Source: Betaproteobacteria bacterium
GTDB lineage: Bacteria; Pseudomonadota; Gammaproteobacteria; Burkholderiales; SG8-39
Assembly: GCA_009693435.1 (NCBI GenBank)
Contig: SHXF01000025.1
Span: 1 to 47,536 of the forward strand
Reading direction: 5' to 3'
DNA length: 47,536 bases
Shown here: piece after piece, positions 26,426 to 35,729 of the stretch
Layout of the letters: the number at the start of each line of letters is the position of its first letter
Position numbering within the stretch: the stretch's first letter is position 1
Position numbers and translations under genes: made by a program
Notes under the pieces: model-generated
What the model was told of the DNA's origin: nothing
The model's database searches: none
Seen by the model: the letters and a program-made list of their open reading frames with translations, nothing else

Positions 26426-27405
26426 CTGGAAACCGGCAAGTGTCTGGCCCAGTTCCGGTCGACCATGAATGCCATGAGCAGCATCATCGCGCCCCAGGCA
26501 ACGATACAGGCAAGTTGCGTGACTCCATCAAGGAATGAACTCGCGATGCCTGCGGCACCCGCAGCAAGCATCAGCGCATATTCCACCAGCGCGGTGTTGC
26601 GGTGCCCCCATCCCATGCGGACCAGCTTCTGGTAATAGTGCTCGCTGTGGGGTTGCCAGAAGCGTTCTCGGCGCAGCACCCTTCTCAGCAATGTCAGGCT
26701 CGCGTCTGCGATAAAGGGTGAGAAGATGAAAATCGGCAGGAAGGGCGACCAGATGCCCTCCCGCCAGCCAAGGATGCCCAGCGCCGCCGCCAGGAATCCC
26801 AGAGTGACCGAGCCGACATCGCCCATGAAAATGCGTGCGGGGTGGAAATTGAAAACGAGAAATGGCGTGGTTGCTGCTGCAACTGAAATGCTGATGGCCG
26901 TGATGACGGGATGTCCTGCGAGCCACGCGGCGAGGCCGTAGAAAGAGAATCCAATCAGCGCCATGCCACCCGCTAGCCCATCGGAACCATCCATGAAATT
27001 GAACAGGTTGGCCATCCAGACTAGTGTCATTACCACGAACGCCGCTTCCGCGAGCGACTCGCCGCCAAGACCATGTTGGACAAACAGGCCGGCAATCGCG
27101 ATTTGCGCGCCAAAGCGGGGCAAAGCAGGGAGACTGCGCCAGTCGTCCCAAAGCGAAACAAGCGAAACCAGCAAGGCGAGCATGACCAGCGTCCTGCCTC
27201 CTGGAACGATCAGCGCACAGGCGCCCAAGGCACCGGCCATTATGGCGATGCCGCCGGTACGAGGCACCGGCCGCAGGTGCAGCGAGCGCTCGTTCGGCAC
27301 GTCGATCATGACGCCGGGCCTGCGCAACAGCACCGCGAGGACTCCGCCGCTGACGATCGTAGCGAACAGGGGTGCCGTCCAGACGTATTGAGGCAGTGTA
27401 GTCAT
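26422..27405 (-). CDS. wbpL: Undecaprenyl-phosphate glycosyl-1-phosphate transferase, WbpL/WecA type
   Basis: A 327-residue polytopic membrane enzyme of the MraY/WecA family. It would start O-antigen synthesis by moving a UDP-sugar phosphate, such as QuiNAc-1-P or FucNAc-1-P, onto undecaprenyl phosphate. Motifs include RSLHLRPVPRTGGIAI near residue 40, FNFMDGSDGLAGG near 137 with the metal-binding aspartates, FHPARIFMGDVGS near 188 and the cytoplasmic RRERFWQPHSEHYYQKL loop near 248. About ten hydrophobic segments are visible. It overlaps the wbpM-like gene by 4 bases. Length and neighbours favour WbpL over WecA. Confidence 0.88.
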   Translation of the reverse strand: MTTLPQYVWTAPLFATIVSGGVLAVLLRRPGVMIDVPNERSLHLRPVPRTGGIAIMAGALGACALIVPGGRTLVMLALLVSLVSLWDDWRSLPALPRFGAQIAIAGLFVQHGLGGESLAEAAFVVMTLVWMANLFNFMDGSDGLAGGMALIGFSFYGLAAWLAGHPVITAISISVAAATTPFLVFNFHPARIFMGDVGSVTLGFLAAALGILGWREGIWSPFLPIFIFSPFIADASLTLLRRVLRRERFWQPHSEHYYQKLVRMGWGHRNTALVEYALMLAAGAAGIASSFLDGVTQLACIVAWGAMMLLMAFMVDRNWARHLPVSR

Positions 27406-27417
27406 CGGGCAGTCATT

Positions 27418-28401
27418 CTATCGGGCACGGGCAGTGCCGTTTCCAAGGCGGCTCTTGCGAAAGGCAGCCGCCGTCGCTACAAGACCCTGATCTACCGTGT
27501 ACGGCGGATGCCAGCCCAGTTGCCGCCGAATGCAGGAACCGTCGATGACGAGCGAGCCGGTTAGCCGCAGCAGTTCGGCTCCGCGTCCGGTCACAGCGGC
27601 GCCCAGACGGAGCAACGATATCGGCACGGGGAAAAGGCGAGCGGGACGGTTCAGCGCCGCCGCCAGTCTTCGAATGAGTTCGGGCGTAGACAAGTCGGTC
27701 GGATCGGATATCAGATAAGTCCTGGTTCCGCTTCCGGGGGCTGCCAGAATGGCGGCAATCGCGTCGCACAGGTTGCCGACGTAAAGCAGGCTGCGCCGGT
27801 TGGCGACGCGGCCCAGCGGCAACGGCACTCCGCTTTCGATCAATCGCATCAGTCTCTCGAAATTACCCTTGACACCGGGTCCGTACATGAGCGGAGGCCG
27901 CAATATGGCCACCGGCAAGCCGGTGGCTGCGGCGCGATCCGCAAGCTCGCGCTCAGCCTCGAATTTGGACTGCGCGTAGGGATCAATCGGGTTGGGTAAA
28001 TCGATTTCCGTATAGGGTCTTGATCCGGTTTCTTCACCGTTGACCTTGATGGACGAAAGATAAACGAACTGGCGGATTCCGCGCCTCGCCGCCGCATCGG
28101 CGAGGCGCGCCGTCGGCAGTACATTCGCGCGCCGAAATGCAGTCAGCGGGTCAGACGCAGTCTCACGCATGACATGCACCCGTGCGGCAAGGTGAACCAC
28201 CGCGTCAACCCCAGCCATCAGCGAGTCGAAGTCTGCAAGGGTTTCGAAGTCGGCCGGCATGAATTCGCAATCCGGCGGACGACGGGAACTGTCCCGGCCG
28301 GTTCCCCTGACTTCCCATCCCCGGTTCATCAGTGTCTGGACGAGGAAACGTCCGACGAAGCCCGTGGCACCCGTGACGAGAACTCGGCCGGTCTGACTCA
28401 C
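27418..28401 (-). CDS. NAD-dependent epimerase/4-ketoreductase, WbpV-like
   Basis: A 327-residue extended SDR. The NAD-binding glycine motif is VTGATGFVGRFLV near residue 9. The catalytic pair is in YAQSKFEAE near residue 152, with an upstream YLSSIKVNG serine strand. In the P. aeruginosa O6 cluster, wbpV lies directly before wbpL and wbpM and reduces the WbpM product to UDP-D-QuiNAc; the same order here suggests the same role. A 4-epimerase yielding the FucNAc form is the alternative. The start is GTG at 28401; no ATG lies close by. The stop is 12 bases before the wbpL-like start. Confidence 0.8.
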   Translation of the reverse strand: MSQTGRVLVTGATGFVGRFLVQTLMNRGWEVRGTGRDSSRRPPDCEFMPADFETLADFDSLMAGVDAVVHLAARVHVMRETASDPLTAFRRANVLPTARLADAAARRGIRQFVYLSSIKVNGEETGSRPYTEIDLPNPIDPYAQSKFEAERELADRAAATGLPVAILRPPLMYGPGVKGNFERLMRLIESGVPLPLGRVANRRSLLYVGNLCDAIAAILAAPGSGTRTYLISDPTDLSTPELIRRLAAALNRPARLFPVPISLLRLGAAVTGRGAELLRLTGSLVIDGSCIRRQLGWHPPYTVDQGLVATAAAFRKSRLGNGTARAR

Positions 28402-28451
28402 GGGTTCAACAGTCTGTCACCGGCGAGAGATCGGACTGAATTCGGCTGCCT

Positions 28452-29576
28452 CTATTGCGGTTTGCGCCAAACCGTGCGATTGACGTAATCGGTATAGCTC
28501 AGAATGATATTGACCACCTTCGCGGCGACGTCGTCGACATCGTAATCCGGCACCGGTCGCGTTACGCGGTCTTTGCGGGCATGGCGATCCGTTATCAGAG
28601 CCACTGCATCGAGCACGCGCTCCGCCCGCGTGCCGCTCATGACCAGCGTGCCTTCGTCCATGCCCTCCGGTCGCTCATGCGCTTCGCGCAACATGACTGC
28701 CGGGAAGCCCAGTATGGACGACTCTTCAGTGAGGGTGCCGCTATCGGACAGCACGCAGTATGCGTGCTGCTGGAGCTTGATGTAGTCAGCAAAGCCAAGC
28801 GGCTTGAGAAACCGGATGCCCTTTGGCTGACGGCCCGGCATGCCCTCCAGGCGCTTGCGCGTGCGCGGATGCGTGGACGCAATGATCGGCATGTCGTAGC
28901 GTGCCGCGACGGCACCCAGCGAATCCAGCAATTGACCGAACCGGAGGTCACTCTCCACATTTTCTTCGCGGTGTATGCTGGTCACGAAATAGCGGCCCGG
29001 CTCCAGGCCGTGTTCTGTCAGCGCCAGCGACCCTTTTATCGCGTCGCGCTGACTGGCGAGGACCTGCTTCATCGGCGACCCGGTCCTGATCACCGTTTCG
29101 GGACGAATACCCTCGGCTAGGAGGTAACGCCGCGCATGCTCGGTGTAGGGCATGTTGATGTCGCTCACATGGTCCACGATGCGCCGGTTGACCTCTTCCG
29201 GAACGCGCTCGTCGAACGATCGGTTTCCCGCCTCCATGTGGAATATCGGAATCTTCCGGCGCTTTGCGGCAATCGCAGCGAGGCAGCTGTTGGTATCCCC
29301 GAGCAGCAGCAGCGCATCGGGCTGCTCTTCGGCCATGACCGCATCGGTCTTCGCGATCACGTTGGCGATGGTCTCGGCCACCGAGCCGCCCGCGGCGTCG
29401 AGAAACCGGTCCGGTTTGCGCAATCCGAGTCCATCGAAGAATATCTGGTTCAACTCGTAGTCGTAGTTTTGCCCGGTGTGCACCAGCACGTGTTGAACCG
29501 CCCGGTCCAGTTCGCGGATCACGCAGCACAGCTTGATGATCTCCGGCCGCGTTCCGACGATGGTCATGACCTTCAT
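28452..29576 (-). CDS. UDP-N-acetyl sugar 2-epimerase, WbjD/WecB family
   Basis: A 374-residue GT-B-like hydrolysing/non-hydrolysing 2-epimerase family member. Expected motifs are MTIVGTRPEIIKL at the N-terminus, HTGQNYDYELNQ near 34, LLLLGDTNSC near 90, FHMEAGNRSFDERVPEE near 111, SIHREENV near 196 and SDSGTLTEESSILGFP near 279. With the two genes upstream it completes a UDP-GlcNAc to L-amino-sugar pathway, where it inverts C2 of the talo/rhamno intermediate. It is related to WecB (UDP-ManNAc synthesis), but context favours the WbjD/WbvD role. Confidence 0.87.
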   Translation of the reverse strand: MKVMTIVGTRPEIIKLCCVIRELDRAVQHVLVHTGQNYDYELNQIFFDGLGLRKPDRFLDAAGGSVAETIANVIAKTDAVMAEEQPDALLLLGDTNSCLAAIAAKRRKIPIFHMEAGNRSFDERVPEEVNRRIVDHVSDINMPYTEHARRYLLAEGIRPETVIRTGSPMKQVLASQRDAIKGSLALTEHGLEPGRYFVTSIHREENVESDLRFGQLLDSLGAVAARYDMPIIASTHPRTRKRLEGMPGRQPKGIRFLKPLGFADYIKLQQHAYCVLSDSGTLTEESSILGFPAVMLREAHERPEGMDEGTLVMSGTRAERVLDAVALITDRHARKDRVTRPVPDYDVDDVAAKVVNIILSYTDYVNRTVWRKPQ

Positions 29577-29591
29577 GGAAAGCTGTTCTCC

Positions 29592-30656
29592 CTAGCGCAG
29601 CAATTCGCCGGTTTCGGTCCCGGTATCTTCCGGCATCAACTTGTGCCGGCGCAGCAGTGCTACCGTCCCCGATGCATCCAGAACCGTATCGCCGGAACTG
29701 AATTCCGCACTCAGTGCGTTGGGTTCATGCTCGGTGCCTCGCCTCAGTTCCGGCAGCATCGGCAGGATGGCGTAGTAATCGCCGCGGCTGACGCAATGGT
29801 TTGCTTCCTCGTCCGACACCATGATCTCGTGCATTTTCTCGCCTGGTCGGATGCCGATCACGCTGGTCTGGATGGACAGATTTCCGATCAGCGCCTTGGC
29901 GATATTCTCCACGGTGGCCGAGAGGGCGCGGGGCACGTATGTCTCGCCGGCACGAGCTTCGCTCAGTGCGGTGAATACCGTGTCGACGGCCTGATCGAGG
30001 CTGAGCAGGAAGCGGGTCATGCCGGGAACGGTCAGGGTGACCGGGCCGCCATGTCTGATCTGGTCCAGAAAAAGCGGGATGACCGATCCCCTGGAGGCGA
30101 GTACGTTTCCGTAGCGGACGCAGATGAAACGCGTATCCGCATTCAGGATGTTGGCCGATATGAATATGCGCTCCTGCAGTGACTTCGTCATTCCCATGAC
30201 ATTTACCGGTTTGCAGGCCTTGTCGGTCGAAATGCCGATCACCGTCTTCACCGGGTAGCGGTTTTCACCTATCGCGCGGACGATGTTGGCGGCGCCCACG
30301 CAGTTGGTAAGCAGCGCCTGTTCCGGGAAATACTCGCATGTGGGAACCTGTTTGAGCGCAGCAGCATTGACGACGATGTCCGCATCGCGCACCGCAGAGC
30401 ATACTTCCGCATAGCTGCGCACATCGCCGATGCGGAATTCGAGCACGTTCATGAAATTGCGGAATATGACTTCATCTGTCGCCGCCCCGCGATGCAGGTA
30501 CGACATGCGCATATCGTGCTGTTTGGCCTCGTCGCGCGAAAACACGATGACTTTCCGCGGTACGCCAAGTTCACCCGAAAGCACGCGATGCACCAGCGTC
30601 CGGCCCATGGAGCCGGTGCCGCCGGTGACGAGAATGCACTTATCCTGAAATATCAT
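29592..30656 (-). CDS. UDP-GlcNAc 4,6-dehydratase / 5-epimerase, WbjB/FnlA family
   Basis: A 354-residue SDR that would start the L-amino-sugar route by dehydration and C5 inversion of UDP-GlcNAc. It shows ILVTGGTGSMGRTLV near residue 8, AAALKQVPTCEYFP near 95, STDKACKPVNVMGMTKSLQE near 129 and RYGNVLASRGSVIPLF near 166. As in FnlA/WbjB proteins, the tyrosine of the YxxxK motif is methionine (MGMTK). The ATG at 30656 begins the conserved fold; an open frame continues upstream to 30752 but overlaps the rmlD-like gene. Its start lies inside the end of that gene (17-base overlap). Confidence 0.9.
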   Translation of the reverse strand: MIFQDKCILVTGGTGSMGRTLVHRVLSGELGVPRKVIVFSRDEAKQHDMRMSYLHRGAATDEVIFRNFMNVLEFRIGDVRSYAEVCSAVRDADIVVNAAALKQVPTCEYFPEQALLTNCVGAANIVRAIGENRYPVKTVIGISTDKACKPVNVMGMTKSLQERIFISANILNADTRFICVRYGNVLASRGSVIPLFLDQIRHGGPVTLTVPGMTRFLLSLDQAVDTVFTALSEARAGETYVPRALSATVENIAKALIGNLSIQTSVIGIRPGEKMHEIMVSDEEANHCVSRGDYYAILPMLPELRRGTEHEPNALSAEFSSGDTVLDASGTVALLRRHKLMPEDTGTETGELLR

Positions 30657-31518
30657 TTGTCCTATTCCGAATGTCGCTTGCAAGCTCATCCAGCATGTCG
30701 TCCCAGGTGGGCGGCATGTAGGAGAAGTCCTTCCTGAAGCGCGTGGAGTCAAGGCTGCGGTCGCAGCGGAATTCGTCGTCGGGCTGTATGTCGGTCCCCA
30801 GCCCCAGTTTGTCTCGCAGGCGCACCAGCAACTCGTACTTGCTGATCGGCGCGCTGGACAGATGGTACAGTCCGGATGCGGCCGGATGCTCGACCAGCAG
30901 CTTCTCTATTACGCGCGACAGTTCCTTGGTGGTGAAGCCGGAAAATATCGCGTTGCGAAACCCGTAAATCCGGGAGTTCTGGCGCATGAACCAGTCGATC
31001 AGGCTGGTCTTGCGAAACAGTCCGAGACCGATGATCGACGTGCGTAGCGTGATTGCACCCCTCCCTGCAACCTCGCCCAGCAGTTTGCTGTGGCCGTAGA
31101 TGTCGACGGGATCCGGACGGTCGTCTTCGTGGTAGTGGCCCCGGCTGCCGGAGAACACGCAATCGGTGCTGATGTGAATGAACCGGGACCCCGTCGCGCT
31201 GCAGATCAGGGCGAGGCGGTGCGGCAGCAGGGCGTTGATCTCCAGGTTGGGGATGATATCCAGCCCGTCCGGCCGCTGCTTGACTATGCCTACGGCATTG
31301 ACCACCGCGTCGGGGTGAAACTCCGAGAGCACAGCCAGCACACGGTCTGAAACGCGCACGTCAACGCCGGCAAATGCGTTTGAGGGCGAAAAAACGCCGC
31401 AGGTGGCATAGGAGGCAAGTTCCTGGCGCAGTGTGACGCGGACTTCGTGGCGGTTCGACAGCAGTTGAAGCAGCTGGTGGCCCAGCATGCCGTCGCCGCC
31501 CAGCACGAGAATTTTCAT
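30640..31518 (-). CDS. RmlD-family reductase of the UDP-L-amino sugar pathway (WbvR-like)
   Basis: A 292-residue SDR of the dTDP-4-dehydrorhamnose reductase family. The nucleotide-binding motif is ILVLGGDGMLGHQLL near residue 3, with ISTDCVFSG near 116 and the catalytic YGHSKLLGE near 138. It lacks the C-terminal cupin domain of WbjC/FnlB/CapF, which are about 370-390 residues. Short reductases of this kind, such as WbvR, reduce the C4 keto group in the UDP-L-QuiNAc pathway. Its location directly before wbjB and the 2-epimerase gene supports that. Acting on dTDP-rhamnose instead is possible but less likely here. Confidence 0.83.
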   Translation of the reverse strand: MKILVLGGDGMLGHQLLQLLSNRHEVRVTLRQELASYATCGVFSPSNAFAGVDVRVSDRVLAVLSEFHPDAVVNAVGIVKQRPDGLDIIPNLEINALLPHRLALICSATGSRFIHISTDCVFSGSRGHYHEDDRPDPVDIYGHSKLLGEVAGRGAITLRTSIIGLGLFRKTSLIDWFMRQNSRIYGFRNAIFSGFTTKELSRVIEKLLVEHPAASGLYHLSSAPISKYELLVRLRDKLGLGTDIQPDDEFRCDRSLDSTRFRKDFSYMPPTWDDMLDELASDIRNRTNDISG

Positions 31519-31536
31519 GCGGCCACTCTTGTTACC

Positions 31537-32754
31537 TCAAGTTACGTCAGCGAGCACGCCTTCGAGCCGCGCGAGCAGGCGCGAGCGGTCGAAGTGCTCA
31601 TTAAAATAGGCTTCAGCACGGTTTCCCATGAGTTCGATCTCGGTCTTTCCGAGTCTGCTGGCGGCGAGCACGGCATCGGCCAGAGCCCGCGGATTTTCGG
31701 GCGTTGCAACCCAGCCGGCGCCAGACTCGCCGATGACCCGCGCACCTTCGCCTTCCAACGCCGCGACGACTGCCTTGCCGCAGGCAAGATAGGACTGAAT
31801 TTTCGAAGGGATAGTATACGCAAAGATCGGTTCCCGTCTCAGTGTCGCGAGCAATACGTCGGCGTGAGCGAAGTAGCGGGGCATCGCCTCGGGCGGCCTG
31901 GGACCGAGCAATCGGAACGTGGCTTCCAGGCCGCGCGACTTTATTTCGTCCTCCACCCAACTGCGCTGCCGTCCATCGCCGATCACGACCCACTGGATGT
32001 TCTTGTGATTGCGCAGCAAGTCCGCAGCGGCCACGATCGTGGGAAAGTCTTGGGCCGTGCCGATGTTGCCGGCAAACATGACGCGAAATCCGGGCGAGAG
32101 TTCCACGGCGCAGGCGTCGTCCTCGCTGGCTGAAATCCGCCGGTAGAAACTTTCGGCGCTGTTGGGGAGATAGACAATGCGCGCTGGATCGACCCCCTGC
32201 GCCGCCACCGGCTCGATGAATGCACGCGACTGAACCAGAACGCGGTCGCAGCCGCGATAAATCCAGCGCACCAACTTGTCGACGCCGGCGAGTACGAGTG
32301 ACGACCGTATCGCACCGGTAGCCGAAAGCGTCTCCGGCCAGAGATCCTGAACCCAGAACAGCAGGGGCGCGTGCTTCAGGGCCTTCAGCAGCCGCCCGGG
32401 AATGCCAACCGTGACAGGCGATGGTTCGTAGACGAGAATCGCGTCGAAGTGCCCGCGGCAAGACCATGCTGCAAGCAGCGATGCGCTGACGGCGTAGGAC
32501 GCGTAATTGAGCATTAGACGCACGGGACCGCCTTTCCCGCGTGGTATCAGCGGTACGCGGCGGATTGCCAGTCCCTGGTGTCGTTCCTTGAGCGGCGAGA
32601 GAAACCCGTATCCCGCATACAGACTTCCTCCCGGGTAGTTCGGCAGCCCGGTATACACCGTGACGTCATTGCCTCGCTCCAGCAGCCCGAGCGCCAGGTC
32701 CGTGATCCGGAAATTCTCGGGCCAGAAGTATTGGGTGACGATCAGGATGCGCAC
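31537..32754 (-). CDS. Family 4 glycosyltransferase, WbuB-like
   Basis: A 405-residue GT-B transferase starting RILIVTQYFWPENFRITDLA, followed by TGLPNYPGGSLYAGYG, WVQDLWPETLSATG near residue 134, LPNSAESFY near 198 and SKIQSYLACGKAVVAALEGEG near 319. This signature set matches WbuB-type enzymes, which add L-FucNAc or related L-6-deoxy-HexNAc residues. Placement beside the L-amino-sugar synthesis trio agrees. The start is GTG at 32754. The gene follows the upstream transferase by 6 bases and precedes the rmlD-like gene by 18. Confidence 0.82.
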   Translation of the reverse strand: MRILIVTQYFWPENFRITDLALGLLERGNDVTVYTGLPNYPGGSLYAGYGFLSPLKERHQGLAIRRVPLIPRGKGGPVRLMLNYASYAVSASLLAAWSCRGHFDAILVYEPSPVTVGIPGRLLKALKHAPLLFWVQDLWPETLSATGAIRSSLVLAGVDKLVRWIYRGCDRVLVQSRAFIEPVAAQGVDPARIVYLPNSAESFYRRISASEDDACAVELSPGFRVMFAGNIGTAQDFPTIVAAADLLRNHKNIQWVVIGDGRQRSWVEDEIKSRGLEATFRLLGPRPPEAMPRYFAHADVLLATLRREPIFAYTIPSKIQSYLACGKAVVAALEGEGARVIGESGAGWVATPENPRALADAVLAASRLGKTEIELMGNRAEAYFNEHFDRSRLLARLEGVLADVT

Positions 32755-32760
32755 GACAAT

Positions 32761-33792
32761 TCAAAGTTCCAAGAGACGGCTGAGGAACTGAGCGGGTGTC
32801 GCGATCGGCGCTTCCGGTTCCGGACGCCCGAGGAAACGCCTTACTGCGCGGGCAATCGATACCTCGGAGTCGGGATCAAAGCTTTCAGCCGGTGAAACGA
32901 CGTCCCGGACATAATCTCGCTCCGCTGCGAGGATCGGAATCCCGGCCTCCGCCGCCTCGAGGAGCGGCAAACCGAAAGATTCCATCAGTGACGGGTAGAT
33001 CAGCGCATCTGCGGTCGCATACAGACGTGCCAGAGACTCGCCTTTGGGTGGGGTATCGAATTCGACCGCGAGCCCGAAATCGGTGCGACAAGCGCAGATC
33101 CAGTCGTAAAGCGCGGGGTTTGCCGCCCGTTCCAGCGTGATGACAAGTCGCGGCTTTAGACCATCGCTCGCCAATATTGACCAAGCCAGGATCAGTTTCC
33201 GATGGTTCTTGTGTGGCTCGCCGGACGCCACGTAGAGAAACCTCGCCGGATCATTGTCATCGACCTGCCTGCCGTCATGCAAAGGCGCACCAGGGTCCCG
33301 GCTACGGCGAAAAGGCATGACCAGCACATCGGTCCCCAGGACCGCCGATGCTGCGCGGGCCATCGAGCCAGTTTGAACAATGACGGCTCTGGCATTTCGT
33401 GCGCGCGCCCTCAACCATGCCCGATCCAGCCTGATCTTCATCTGCATCCTGGGAGGCAAACCCGCCAGCGACCCGTTCTCGATCAGATAGCGGTTCTGCA
33501 GGAAAACGAACACCCTGCCCCGGCAGCGGAACAGCGGCGGCAGACTTGCAAAACACAGCACGACATCGTCATCAGCCGCAATATTTCGGAGAGACCACTC
33601 GGCTGCCAGCCTGGCGAACCCATGGCGCCCGATAGGGTGGACGGCGACGGATTGCGCCAACGCGGGCCGATCGGCGATGAGTCGTTCGTCAAGCAGTGCG
33701 ACGCATTCCATGGTCATTTCCCGAAGCAGCGCTTCGAGGAGCGTTTTGCCACCGCCCACGCGCACGCCGGGCGCATGAATGATCAGACGCAT
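32761..33792 (-). CDS. Family 4 glycosyltransferase
   Basis: A 343-residue GT-B transferase with a short N-terminal domain (RLIIHAPGVRVGGGKTLLEALL). It has FVFLQNRYLIENGSL near residue 90, YVASGEPHKNHRKLILAW near 190 and a complete E-x7-E motif in SLMESFGLPLLEAAEAGIPILA. A good ribosome site (GGGAGG) precedes the ATG at 33792. The 172 bases upstream separate it from the next gene and could hold a secondary promoter, though I see no convincing one. Substrate unknown; it is a candidate for the third or later sugar of the repeat unit. Confidence 0.78.
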   Translation of the reverse strand: MRLIIHAPGVRVGGGKTLLEALLREMTMECVALLDERLIADRPALAQSVAVHPIGRHGFARLAAEWSLRNIAADDDVVLCFASLPPLFRCRGRVFVFLQNRYLIENGSLAGLPPRMQMKIRLDRAWLRARARNARAVIVQTGSMARAASAVLGTDVLVMPFRRSRDPGAPLHDGRQVDDNDPARFLYVASGEPHKNHRKLILAWSILASDGLKPRLVITLERAANPALYDWICACRTDFGLAVEFDTPPKGESLARLYATADALIYPSLMESFGLPLLEAAEAGIPILAAERDYVRDVVSPAESFDPDSEVSIARAVRRFLGRPEPEAPIATPAQFLSRLLEL

Positions 33793-33964
33793 CTAGCGAC
33801 GCCTCCCGAACATGTACGGAGCGTGGTCATTTTGACTCGGAAATTCTCGCCTCCGGCCTCTGTGTGTATTTGTCCGGCCCTCGCGCCTGCCAATGGAGCA
33901 TATAACGCAATTTCCGGAGCCACGGGCATCACACTTTCGGAGCATAGCCAGGCGCAACTGGGCT

Positions 33965-35713
33965 TCATGCCAGAAACGCACGGATGCGGGAATCCGTCGG
34001 GGGGGAGAAATATCTGCGGGCATAGTCAAACGCTTCGCCGGCGAGCACTTCCAGCGCCGCGTCCCCTATTTCCATTAATTCCACGAGCACGCATATGAAG
34101 GCATCCACGTCTTCAGTCCTTCTGTGTAACCCAGGACCGTCTATCACCGGATCAGGATCGAGGTTATCTCCTATGGCGATATGGATTGCAGGTCGACCCG
34201 CGAGGAGCGATTCCAGCGCCACGGTCGAGGAGACATAGGCGGTCACGTCGCACCAGTCCAGGTTGTCTTGCAATGGTGTGCCGGACAAATCAGTGGCGTT
34301 CGCCGCGACCCACGCGGACAGGTGGCGCGGCAGTTTCGAAAGCGGAAATTCAGGATGCGGCCGGATGCCGAGTTCGCAGCCGGGCATTCTGGTCTTGACC
34401 GCAATCAGGAAGCGGATGGCGCTTTCGAGCTCGAATCGACTGGATGAAAGCGCGGCCAGCAACCTGACGCACCCTGCAACCCGCGTATGATTTTTCAGTC
34501 CCGCAGAGGCGGGCTGCCGCAGAGCGCAGCCCTCTGCGAGCATCCCTTCCGGATAACGCCCGAGGCGAAGCAGATATTCAAGGGTCACCCGGCCTGTGGT
34601 CAATATCCGGTCCGGCAATGGTGTGGCCGCTGCCTCGCCGGACGCAAACAGCAGGGTCGCGTGGCGTGGGGTTACCGACGTGTGCTGATAACCGATGATG
34701 CGGCACGCTGCATGCCCCTCGCGCAAACCAAGGAGCAGCATTTTCTCCAGCGACTTGTTCTCGTAAGGATAGATGACGCGGGCAGGCCGGCAGCGACGAG
34801 CGAACCGCTTCGCGGCGCAATAAATCAAGAAGTTCAACAAATACCCTCCCTGCGCTACATCCCACGCCAGCGCCCGCCGCAGTAACGGGTCGACGTTGAG
34901 CCCAGCGATCGGGGAAATGGCGCAAGACCTGCCACGCAGCAGCGCACGCAGGGCACTAAAGCAAGCGGTTCCGATGTCACTAGGCCGCAACTCGGCCAGC
35001 AGCAACTGATAGTGATGAATACTTGCCCGTTCGATCAGGGGAACGACCTGCCCGTAAGGCGCCTGTACGTGGGCGAGATGCAGCACCGATGCATCCGGCA
35101 TCAGCTTCTTCAGCCGGGCCGCCAATTCGCCAAAGAACGCGTCATGACCATCGCGAAAACCGCCGTCGACGTAGGTGAACAGGTAGATGTCCGCCGCGGG
35201 ACCCACTGGTGGCTGCCTGAACAGCCACCAGGCCAGGATGCGAAGCGTCTGGTAGGCGAGTCGCATGAGCGCCCACGGCGGCCTCGCTGATCCGCTGCGC
35301 CTGTCGATGATATTCAGTTCCGGTTTTGCGCGACCAGCCCACGCGCGGATCGTTTCGACCTGGGCGTCTGATGCGCCGACGACGAACAGATGTCTGGTCT
35401 CATCTGCCGCGAGCACGCGCGTGAGTGCGAGTGTCTGCACTACTTCGTTTGCGAGCGGGGAGGACAGGAAATTCTTCGCGGTGCTGGTGTGTGCCCACCA
35501 TCGCAGTCCCGCGTTCTTTACGTTCGCCGTCCCCAGCCAGTCCACATACAGTGCCCTCAGCTCCTCAGTCGAACCGAGCCGCCCCGTGAGGGATATGGCG
35601 TTGTAGCGTGGTTCAACGCCAGTCGGTTCCTGTCCCAGGGAAACGTAGAATACCGGCCGATCCGAATGCGGCAACCGCCGGACAAAGGTGACCGTCGGCA
35701 CAGCTGTTGCCAA
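33965..35713 (-). CDS. Unassigned GT-B-like surface-carbohydrate protein
   Basis: I do not recognise a characterised family with confidence. The protein has 582 residues from a TTG at 35713; a GTG at 35701 is an alternative start. Residues 1-160 include a YVSLGQEPTG strand, and about 175-300 hold a second alpha/beta region. The C-terminal half looks like a GT-B donor domain: YPYENKSLEKMLL at 315, GYQHTSVTP at 341, RPHPEFPL at 451 and SSTVALESLLAGRPAIHIAIGD at 495. This pattern recalls capsule and CDP-glycerol-type polymer transferases. The stop codon is followed by a 172-base gap before the next transferase. A glycosyl- or phosphotransferase role in the polysaccharide is likely but not proven. 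Confidence 0.6.
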   Translation of the reverse strand: MATAVPTVTFVRRLPHSDRPVFYVSLGQEPTGVEPRYNAISLTGRLGSTEELRALYVDWLGTANVKNAGLRWWAHTSTAKNFLSSPLANEVVQTLALTRVLAADETRHLFVVGASDAQVETIRAWAGRAKPELNIIDRRSGSARPPWALMRLAYQTLRILAWWLFRQPPVGPAADIYLFTYVDGGFRDGHDAFFGELAARLKKLMPDASVLHLAHVQAPYGQVVPLIERASIHHYQLLLAELRPSDIGTACFSALRALLRGRSCAISPIAGLNVDPLLRRALAWDVAQGGYLLNFLIYCAAKRFARRCRPARVIYPYENKSLEKMLLLGLREGHAACRIIGYQHTSVTPRHATLLFASGEAAATPLPDRILTTGRVTLEYLLRLGRYPEGMLAEGCALRQPASAGLKNHTRVAGCVRLLAALSSSRFELESAIRFLIAVKTRMPGCELGIRPHPEFPLSKLPRHLSAWVAANATDLSGTPLQDNLDWCDVTAYVSSTVALESLLAGRPAIHIAIGDNLDPDPVIDGPGLHRRTEDVDAFICVLVELMEIGDAALEVLAGEAFDYARRYFSPPTDSRIRAFLA

Positions 35714-35729
35714 GTACGGCGGGTGCGTC

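Noticed and set aside
30640..31518. Assigning the RmlD-like gene to dTDP-rhamnose synthesis with rfbC
   Set aside because: It is 16 kb from rfbC and sits directly between the L-amino-sugar genes, so the UDP-sugar pathway is the better fit.
33793..33964. Possible promoter in the 172-base gap upstream of the GT4 gene at 33792
   Set aside because: Short TATAT-type elements are present, but no matching -35 box at the right spacing.
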